64,000 nt of DNA from assembly GCF_024169315.1 (NCBI RefSeq), contig NZ_JALJWR010000001.1, positions 6,374,501 through 6,438,500 on the forward strand. Direction: 5' to 3'. Shown here in pieces: positions 58,695-64,000 of the stretch (the first letter of the stretch is position 1; each line of letters opens with the position of its first letter). The notes under the pieces are model-generated. The model worked only from the letters and a program-made list of their open reading frames with translations. It did no database searches and was not told the DNA's origin. Source of the stretch: Pseudomonas migulae. GTDB taxonomy: Bacteria; Pseudomonadota; Gammaproteobacteria; Pseudomonadales; Pseudomonadaceae. Position numbers and translations under genes: made by a program.

Positions 58695-59642
58695 ATGATG
58701 AAGGTGAAGATCGAAAGGATCGTCGACGAAGCGCTGGATATCCGCTCCTTTCGCCTCGTGCGCAGTGACGGCCAACCGCTCGACGCCTATGAACCCGGTG
58801 CCCATGTCGACCTGACGGGGCCGACCGGGGTCACTCGCCAGTATTCGCTGTGCAGTCCGCCGCAGGACTGCCGCGCGTATCTGGTCGCGGTGAAGAAAGA
58901 AGCGCAGTCCCGTGGTGGCTCGGCGGCGCTGCACGAGGTGGAAGAGGGCATGGAGCTGGAAATGGGCGCGCCGCGCAACCTGTTCCGCCTCGACCCGACG
59001 GCCACCGAGCACGTGTTGTGCGCCGCCGGTATCGGCGTCACGCCGCTGCTGAGCATGGCCTATCGGCTGACGGAAACCGGCCAGCCGTGGCGTTTGCATT
59101 ACTTCGCTCGTTCGCCGCAATACGCCGCATTTGCCCAGCTGTTGGCGAGCACGTTCGCCGGGCATGTGCAGTTTCACTACGGCGTCGAGCCGGGTGACCT
59201 GGATGCCGCGTTGAGTGAATGCCTGAACCAGGCGGGCAGTGCCGCGCATGTCTACACCTGCGGCCCGGCGCCGTTCATGAACAAAGTCGTGGAAGTCGCG
59301 GCGCGCAGCCGTTCTGACGACGCTATCCACCTCGAACACTTCCAGGCCGATCCGGCGGCAAATGCCGGCCCGAGTGGCGGCTTCGAGGTGGAACTGGCCA
59401 GTTCCGGCGTGGTGCTTCAGGTCCCGGCCAACGCCAGTCTGGTCGACGTGTTGCAGGCCCACGGCTGTGACATCGACACCGAATGCCGCGAAGGCATCTG
59501 CGGGACCTGTATCGTCGAGGTACTGGACGGCGTGCCGGAGCACCGCGACAACTGTTTGTCGAACAAGGAAAAGGCGTCCAACAAGCAGATTTGTGCCTGC
59601 GTTTCCCGCGCCGTTTCCGCTCGTCTGGTATTGGACATCTAA
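58695..59642 (+). CDS. iacF: IacF, ferredoxin-NAD(P)H reductase of the dioxygenase
   Basis: A 315-residue PDR/VanB-type oxidoreductase. The FMN/FAD-binding part has RQYSLCSPPQDCRAYLVAVKKE, the nucleotide part has LCAAGIGVTPLLSMAYRL and CGPAPFMNKVV, and the C-terminal plant-type [2Fe-2S] domain has the ligand pattern CREGICGTC...C near 267-303. It feeds electrons from NAD(P)H to the Rieske oxygenase. The 77-bp gap to iacE may hold a weak promoter. Two adjacent ATGs (58695, 58698) are possible starts. Confidence 0.93.
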   Translation: MMKVKIERIVDEALDIRSFRLVRSDGQPLDAYEPGAHVDLTGPTGVTRQYSLCSPPQDCRAYLVAVKKEAQSRGGSAALHEVEEGMELEMGAPRNLFRLDPTATEHVLCAAGIGVTPLLSMAYRLTETGQPWRLHYFARSPQYAAFAQLLASTFAGHVQFHYGVEPGDLDAALSECLNQAGSAAHVYTCGPAPFMNKVVEVAARSRSDDAIHLEHFQADPAANAGPSGGFEVELASSGVVLQVPANASLVDVLQAHGCDIDTECREGICGTCIVEVLDGVPEHRDNCLSNKEKASNKQICACVSRAVSARLVLDI

Positions 59643-59758
59643 TGCAAGGGAAGGCTGGCAAGCCAGCGCCGGAGCCTGTTGAATAGCGCTTCGGCGGCCG
59701 TCAAGGGAGGAGACAGCCCGGTACGTAACATTTGCCGAACCGCTCGACGAAGCGGTCG

Positions 59759-59772
59759 AAAAATAACAATAA
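59759..59772 (+). promoter_or_regulatory. A-rich CA motif (Crc/Hfq-type) upstream of the FeaR-like gene
   Basis: AAAAATAACAATAA with core AATAACAATAA lies ten bases before the GAGG of the regulator gene. It fits the Crc/Hfq target type. Confidence 0.5.
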
Positions 59773-59795
59773 GACACGCGTGAGGCTTTGCAGTG

Positions 59796-60716
59796 ATGAT
59801 GACTTCTTCGGCGGTTCGCAATGAGGCGTTCGAAAGCTGGTTGAGCCAGGTCAACCAGGCCTGTGGGCGTTTCGATGCCCGGGCTCTGGATACGGATTTT
59901 TACGGCGAGCTCGCGGAATACCGCAGCGGCGCCATCAACCTCAGTGTCGTCGACATGGCGCACGTGCACCTGTATCGCACCAGTAAAGACGTCAGCGTCA
60001 GCAGCGACGGCCACTATTACGCGGTGTTCCAGATGCGCGGCAGTTCGCAGCTGGAGCAGGGCGATAACCGCGCTCGGCTCGGCACGGGCGACATTGCCCT
60101 GATCGATGCCTGCCGCCCGAGTGACATGACCTACAACGAGGATTCCCGACAGTTGTCGCTGATCCTGCCGCGGCAGGTGGTCGAGCGCGGTTCGCACTTC
60201 AATGCGGTCAACTGCGCCACGCGGATCTCAGGCGACACGCCACTGGCGGCGATGGCCAACAAGCTGGTCATGGACACCCGGCAGCAGGAAGGCCTGGACA
60301 TGCAGGAGAGCGAAGCGGTGCTCGATGCCCTGGTCAGCCTGCTGTTGCCGGGGATCAGCGTCCGCGACAACGGCGGCGATGCCCACGAGCGGCAGTTTCG
60401 CAAGATCATTGCCTACATCGATGAACACATCAGCGCCGAAGAATTGTGCCCCGAGCTGATTGCCCGGGAGGTAGGAATTTCGGTGCGGGGTCTGTACCGG
60501 ATGTTCTCCAAGCGCGGCCTGGTGGTGGCGCAATACATCAAGCACCGGCGCCTGGATTTCTGCGCAGAAAACCTGCGCCGTTCCCACGTTGAACAGAAGC
60601 TGTCGGCGTTGTGTTATGCCTGGGGATTCTCCGATTCCAGCTATTTCTCATCGGCGTTCAAGTCGCGTTTTGGCGTGTCGCCGGGGGCGTATCGCAAGCG
60701 GTATAGCCAGAACTGA
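59796..60716 (+). CDS. AraC-family regulator, FeaR-like
   Basis: A 306-residue regulator. The N-terminal half resembles FeaR, activator of aromatic-amine oxidation in E. coli: FESWLSQVNQACGRFDA, VVDMAHVHLYRTSKDV, YYAVFQMRGSSQLEQGDNRARLGTGDIALIDACRPSDMTY and SLILPRQVVE follow FeaR closely from memory. The C-terminal half has two helix-turn-helix units (SAEELCPELIAREVGISVRGLYRMFSKRGLVV; LSALCYAWGFSDSSYFSSAFKSRFGVSPGAYRK). It probably responds to an aromatic amine or aldehyde and may act on aauB or iac promoters. GTG 59793 and ATG 59796/59799 are possible starts. Confidence 0.88.
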   Translation: MMTSSAVRNEAFESWLSQVNQACGRFDARALDTDFYGELAEYRSGAINLSVVDMAHVHLYRTSKDVSVSSDGHYYAVFQMRGSSQLEQGDNRARLGTGDIALIDACRPSDMTYNEDSRQLSLILPRQVVERGSHFNAVNCATRISGDTPLAAMANKLVMDTRQQEGLDMQESEAVLDALVSLLLPGISVRDNGGDAHERQFRKIIAYIDEHISAEELCPELIAREVGISVRGLYRMFSKRGLVVAQYIKHRRLDFCAENLRRSHVEQKLSALCYAWGFSDSSYFSSAFKSRFGVSPGAYRKRYSQN

Positions 60717-60775
60717 TTGCTTGATGGCGCGGTGTCAGTTGCGATTGATGGCGGTCTGACGGCCCCCGAAGAGCT

Positions 60776-61405
60776 TCAATGCCGCGTCGGCTCTTCCGTC
60801 GGCAAATGCAGCACTTCACGCACCAGCATCGCAATGCTGGTCACGCCCATCTTTTCCTTGATCTTGGTCCGGTGCACGTCAACGGTTTTCACGCTGATGT
60901 TCAGCTCCCGGGCGATCACCTTGCTCGCCTTGCCATCGATCACCAGCATCAACACTTCCCGCTCACGACTGGTCAGCAAGGCCAGTTTGCCTTGAAGGTG
61001 CTGGCGTTGCTCCTGATCGGCCAGGGCATGCACGGCGGACTTCAGCGCCGCCTGAATACGGTCGATCATTTGCTGCGGGTTGTACGGCTTCTCGACGAAG
61101 TCCAGCGCACCGTTCTTCATCGCCGTCACCGACATCGGAATGTCGCCATGCGCGGAGACGAAAATGGTGGGCAAGGTGCTGCCGCGCTGGTTGAGGATTT
61201 CCTGCAGCTGAAAGCCACTGGTTTCCGGCATGCGCACGTCCAGCACCAGGCACGCCGGTTGCTTCGGGTCATACTGGCTCAGGAACTCTTCAGCACCGGC
61301 AAAGCATTGCGCTTGCACGCTGACCGATTCCAGCAACCAGGCCAGCGACGTGCGCAAATCCTTGTCGTCATCAACGATATAAACAATCGGTTTGCGAGTT
61401 TCCAT
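60776..61405 (-). CDS. FixJ/NarL-type response regulator
   Basis: A 209-residue regulator. The receiver domain covers about 5-120 with acidic D12-D14, phospho-acceptor D56 (VLDVRMP) and K106 (FVEKPY). A LuxR-type helix-turn-helix is at about 140-200 (LTSREREVLMLVIDGKASKVIARELNISVKTVDVHRTKIKEKMGV). It lacks an adjacent kinase. The soluble PAS kinase at 51063-52544 has the right type and lies on the other side of the iac operon, so they may be a split pair. Its leader contains the sequence AAAACAATAA. It is divergent from iacG. Confidence 0.92.
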   Translation of the reverse strand: METRKPIVYIVDDDKDLRTSLAWLLESVSVQAQCFAGAEEFLSQYDPKQPACLVLDVRMPETSGFQLQEILNQRGSTLPTIFVSAHGDIPMSVTAMKNGALDFVEKPYNPQQMIDRIQAALKSAVHALADQEQRQHLQGKLALLTSREREVLMLVIDGKASKVIARELNISVKTVDVHRTKIKEKMGVTSIAMLVREVLHLPTEEPTRH

Positions 61406-61546
61406 CAGGGGCTGCCACGAGAATTTCTAATTATTGTTTTCGCACGCGTGCACGCTGCGGCGGACATCGGCGCCTGTGTTGACGCCCATCAGCAGAATAC
61501 CCACTGCGGCAGCCCCTGACGATAAAGAAACCACCTAGTCGACTAG
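61406..61546. promoter_or_regulatory. Divergent promoter region with inverted repeat and perfect 12-bp palindrome
   Basis: In the 261-bp gap between the FixJ-type regulator and iacG, CAGGGGCTGCC (61406-61416) is mirrored by GGCAGCCCCTG (61508-61518). CTAGTCGACTAG (61535-61546) is a perfect palindrome, the right symmetry for a LuxR/FixJ-type dimer. The function is inferred from position only. Confidence 0.45.
61431..61440 (-). promoter_or_regulatory. Perfect CA motif (Crc/Hfq-type) in the response-regulator leader
   Basis: AAAACAATAA on the minus strand matches the Crc/Hfq consensus AAAACAAYAA exactly and lies 25 bases before the start codon at 61405. Confidence 0.65.
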
Positions 61547-61666
61547 CGGAAAGCCCACCTCGCCATGGGGATCGTGAGAATGGTTGCGCGCAGCGTAGGG
61601 ACTTAGTCTTGTTCCATCACCTACGGGCCGCGAACGGGCGGCCCTCCTGAAGGAAGGGGCACCGAC

Positions 61667-62179
61667 ATGGCCGACCTGAGCCAGCAGCAAATCGACTTTC
61701 GCAACGCCATGGCGCAGCTGCCGGCGGCGGTGAACATCATCACCACCAACGGCCCCGGCGGACGCTGCGGCATCACCGCCAGCGCCGTGTGCTCGGTGAC
61801 GGACTCACCGCCGACCGTGCTGGTGTGCGTCAACCGCAACAGCGCCACCCACGATGTGTTCCGCACCAACGGCCGGCTGTGCGTCAACGTGCTGTGCGGC
61901 GAGCAGGAAGAGCTGGCCCGACACTTCGCCGGCATGACCCAGGTACCGATGGCGGAGCGGTTTGCCTGGGACCTGTGGGACGGCGGCGACACGGGCGTGC
62001 CGGTGCTGCGCGATGCGCTGGTGCAACTGGAAGGACGGATCAGCGAGTGCAAGGAAGTGGGGTCGCATTCGGTGATGTTCGTGGAGTTGTCGAAGGTTGG
62101 GGTGCGCGGGGAGGGGGATAGCCTGGTGTATTTCAACCGGTTGTTTCATCGGATCGAGCATGCTGTGGTGGCGTGCTGA
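61667..62179 (+). CDS. iacG: IacG, flavin reductase
   Basis: A 170-residue flavin reductase of the HpaC/DIM6-NTAB type: FRNAMAQLPAAVNIITTNGPGGRCGITASAVCSVTDSPPTVLVCVNRNSATHDVF, RLCVNVLCGEQEELARHFAG and GSHSVMFVELSKV. It reduces free FMN or FAD with NADH for the IacA oxygenase. It is separated from iacA-F by the FeaR-like and FixJ-type regulator genes, with its own promoter region upstream. The ribosome-binding site GAAGGAAGGGG precedes the ATG. Confidence 0.92.
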   Translation: MADLSQQQIDFRNAMAQLPAAVNIITTNGPGGRCGITASAVCSVTDSPPTVLVCVNRNSATHDVFRTNGRLCVNVLCGEQEELARHFAGMTQVPMAERFAWDLWDGGDTGVPVLRDALVQLEGRISECKEVGSHSVMFVELSKVGVRGEGDSLVYFNRLFHRIEHAVVAC

Positions 62180-62197
62180 AAGACCGCGTTATCGTTC

Positions 62198-62292
62198 ATC
62201 GCGGGCAAGCCACGCTCCCACAGGGGGTGTGGCGAACACACCATTTGTGAACGCCGCAAAACCCTGTGGGAGCGGGCTTGCCCGCGATGGCG
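62198..62292. repeat. REP pair in tail-outward orientation
   Basis: CGCGGGCAAGCCACGCTCCCACA is followed 41 bases later by TGTGGGAGCGGGCTTGCCCGCGA. The order of the two halves is the reverse of the usual REPIN in this window (TGTGGG first). It lies after iacG and just beyond the 3' end of the chemoreceptor remnant. Confidence 0.85.
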
Positions 62293-62313
62293 GAACAACA
62301 GGCGACACTGATC

Positions 62314-62490
62314 TCAGATCCGGAAACTCCCGACCAACTGATTCAGTCGCCCAGTCTCCCGCTCCAGCTCGGTACACGCCCGCAAAGCCACGGCCCGCTT
62401 CACCGGCATGCGCGGCTTCGATCGCTGCGTTGAGCGCCAGCAGGTTGGTCTGCTGGGAGATGCCCTTGCCATTCCAGCCAGTGCTTCGGC
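62314..62490 (-). pseudogene. Remnant of a methyl-accepting chemotaxis protein gene
   Basis: On the minus strand ISQQTNLLALNAAIEAAHAGEAGRGFA is the strictly conserved hairpin tip of a chemoreceptor. It is followed, after a frameshift and an internal deletion, by CTELERETGRLNQLVGSFRI and stop at 62314, the typical chemoreceptor C-terminus. About 60 codons are present out of more than 500, and no upstream part remains. It is clearly broken. Confidence 0.88.
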
Positions 62491-62740
62491 GTCGGATCAG
62501 GCCAAGGCCATCGATCTGGTGAAGCAACTGCGAATCTACTCGCTTGCGCAGGCATCCAGCCCGCCCAAGCAAAACTATGTCGATATGGCGGGAAAGCTCC
62601 TGGACGGCGTGGTGAAATTCGATGATTTCTTTTATCAGCGCCTTGCGCGCATGGTGAATGAGGCGCCCGTCCTGATGCGTGATCTGGTCATGATGGGGCA
62701 GCTTCGTTCCTTGGGGATCGAGAAATTTCAGAGTCGTGAC
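62490..62740 (+). pseudogene. Fragment of a DUF1254/DUF1214 protein gene
   Basis: A plus-strand stretch reads DQAKAIDLVKQLRIYSLAQASSPPKQNYVDMAGKLLDGVVKFDDFFYQRLARMVNEAPVLMRDLVMMGQLRSLGIEKF. This looks like the middle of a DUF1254-type secreted protein (KQLRIYPLAQAS, VDMAGKLFD, LRSLGIEKG). The start and the C-terminal half are missing, and the last residues run into unrelated sequence. It abuts the chemoreceptor remnant. Confidence 0.7.
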
Positions 62741-62801
62741 GATGAGGCTGCGTCTGTTTTCGCTCTGCAGATACTCCCACTGGGGGCTGTGTCGGTAAAC
62801 G

Positions 62802-64000
62802 TCAGTTAGTGACCAACAATTCCGGGCCGAGGTAGTTGTTGATGTGGTCGATGTCGTCGTCGCCCAGGCTGCCCACCGAAGAGGCCAGGCGCAGGTGCGA
62901 CATCAAGTACCGCAGCTTCGCCTCGAACAGATCGTGACGCGCCACGAAGAGCAGTTCTTCGGCATTGAGGACGTCCGAGTTGGTGCTGGTGCCTCCTTCC
63001 TTGAAGCCCTTGCGTGTCGACGTCAGTGAACGCTCGTTGGACTCCACGGCCCGCTCCAGTGCGTGAATACGTTTGGCGCCGCTCTGTACGCCGGCATACT
63101 CGCGGGTGGTTCCGGAGATGACTTCCTGTCGCGTGGCATCGAGTTCGTCCAGGGCCTTGAAACTATTGGCACTGGCCTGGCGTGTCAGGGCGCTGGTACC
63201 GCCACCGTTGTACAGCGGGAAATTGACTTCCAGCCCGATTGAGGCGTAGCGGTTGCGTTGATTCAGCTCGGAGATTGATTGGCTATCGCCTGCGGTGTAG
63301 CCGGCAACGAAATCCAGTGTCGGCCAGTGACCAGCCTTGGCGCGCTTCACTTCTTCTTCAGCGAGGTTGCTGCTATGACGGCGCGCATGGATCAGCGGGC
63401 TGTCGGTCTGAGCCTTGACCAGCCAGTCCTGCAGGTTGCTCGGTAGCAGCGGTGGTGTATCGAAGCCCGGGCGCAAGGTGGTCAGCGATTCGGGGGTTTC
63501 TCCGATGTATTCCTCAAGCTTGCGGCGCGCATTGATCAGGTTGTCCTGCGCTTCGATCAGTTCGGCTTCGGCGAGGTCGCGGCGAGCGATCGACTCGTCG
63601 ATATCGGTGACGGTGCCGGCTCCCAGTTCCATGCGCCGTTTCGCCGAGGCGAGTTGCTCGTCGAAGGCGTTCAGTTTGGACTTGGCAAGGGTGATGGTTT
63701 CGCTGGCCAGGAGCACGTCGAAATAGCTTTCGGCGAGGCGCACCGCCGCGTCCTGGCTCTTGGCATCGAACACTGCGACGCTGTAGTCGGCACGCTGTTT
63801 ACCCTGGCGGTATTCGGCCATTTTCTGTTTGTTGAACAGTGGCTGGCGCAAGCGCACGTTAGCGCCCTTGGAGTCGTAGTCGAGATCCCTTTCGATCCCG
63901 CTCTGGCGCTGGGTGCCATTGACCTTGTTGTCGTACGCCGAGGCATTGATCTGCGGTAGCAGACCGGCCTGGCCGATGGCGCGGTTTTCCAGGCCGGCCT
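62802..64000 (-). CDS. TolC-family outer-membrane efflux/secretion protein (5' end outside window)
   Basis: At least 399 residues of an outer-membrane factor; the frame is open to the right edge, so the signal peptide and first strands are missing. Visible features: AGLENRAIGQAGLLPQINASAYDNK, RLRQPLFN, the VRLAESYFDVLLASETITLAKSKL coiled coil, DIDESIARRDLAEAELIEAQDNLINARRKLEEYIG, and the second copy of the repeat (YTAGDSQSISELNQRNRYASIGLEVNFPLYNGGGTSALTRQAS). It probably forms a trimeric tunnel for a type I secretion or efflux system. The ATG at 63857 is internal. The stop is TGA at 62802-62804. Confidence 0.9.
   Translation of the reverse strand, partial: AGLENRAIGQAGLLPQINASAYDNKVNGTQRQSGIERDLDYDSKGANVRLRQPLFNKQKMAEYRQGKQRADYSVAVFDAKSQDAAVRLAESYFDVLLASETITLAKSKLNAFDEQLASAKRRMELGAGTVTDIDESIARRDLAEAELIEAQDNLINARRKLEEYIGETPESLTTLRPGFDTPPLLPSNLQDWLVKAQTDSPLIHARRHSSNLAEEEVKRAKAGHWPTLDFVAGYTAGDSQSISELNQRNRYASIGLEVNFPLYNGGGTSALTRQASANSFKALDELDATRQEVISGTTREYAGVQSGAKRIHALERAVESNERSLTSTRKGFKEGGTSTNSDVLNAEELLFVARHDLFEAKLRYLMSHLRLASSVGSLGDDDIDHINNYLGPELLVTN

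Noticed and set aside
59653..59666. GCTGGCAAGCCAGC after iacF as an intrinsic terminator
   Set aside because: The stem is short with a 2-base loop and no T run follows, so it is more likely a REP fragment.
58683..60197. 504-codon minus-strand frame across iacF and the FeaR-like gene
   Set aside because: It spans two real genes and a promoter region, and its product shows no domain.
61431..61440. AAAACAATAA as a promoter -10 box
   Set aside because: Its position close to the start codon and exact match to the Crc/Hfq consensus make a post-transcriptional site more likely.
62408..62809. Intact 133-codon protein on the plus strand
   Set aside because: Only its middle resembles a DUF1254 protein. 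The start lies in the chemoreceptor remnant and the end is unrelated, so it was called a fragment.

Overview
The window is chromosomal DNA of a Pseudomonas, most likely of the P. fluorescens/P. putida side of the genus. The reasons are the high GC content, the many typical Pseudomonas REP/REPIN palindromes between genes (GTGGGAGC...GCTCCCAC type), a bacterial phosphatidylcholine synthase, a LigD of the Pseudomonas domain order and a Pseudomonas-type indole-acetate (iac) operon. No rRNA, tRNA, CRISPR array, integrase or intact insertion sequence was seen.

Region 1 (1-21700) is a mosaic of short housekeeping and stress units separated by REPINs: a truncated CDP-alcohol phosphatidyltransferase; an OmpR-type two-component system facing two small exported proteins; a DipZ-like thiol-disulfide protein; two AraC-type regulators; a methyltransferase; a tandem universal stress protein with a perfect Anr/FNR box; DUF488; phosphatidylcholine synthase; a 1.4-kb repeat island; a TerB/DUF533 protein; a cupin; and a tightly packed operon of a haem-oxygenase-like diiron protein, a PrmC-like methyltransferase and DNA ligase D. 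Glutaredoxin and AhpD-type genes follow.

Region 2 (about 21900-46900) is a complete Wzx/Wzy exopolysaccharide locus. It has a secreted protein with a VPLPA-CTERM-like tail, export protein, outer-membrane barrel, Wzz-like chain-length protein and separate tyrosine kinase; then GalE, a glycosidase and the polymerase on the minus strand; then flippase, a Tat-signal mini-protein coupled to a GMC oxidoreductase, two hexapeptide acyltransferases, six glycosyltransferases, a DUF535 protein and a FemAB/GNAT-like protein; and the initiating undecaprenyl-phosphate sugar transferase. The product is probably an acylated and possibly oxidised heteropolysaccharide.

Region 3 (about 47300-62200) is a catabolic island. 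A TTQ-dependent aralkylamine dehydrogenase operon (aauBEDA plus a c-type cytochrome) lies beside the indole-3-acetate degradation genes iacABIHCDEF and iacG. Between and around them are a soluble PAS histidine kinase, a FixJ-type response regulator and a FeaR-like AraC regulator. I infer a route tryptamine -> indole-3-acetaldehyde -> indole-3-acetate -> catechol, under shared regulation and probably under Crc/Hfq catabolite repression, because A-rich CA motifs lie in front of four of the transcription units.

The last 1.8 kb holds decayed fragments of a chemoreceptor and of a DUF1254 protein, then the 3' part of a TolC-family gene that runs off the window.
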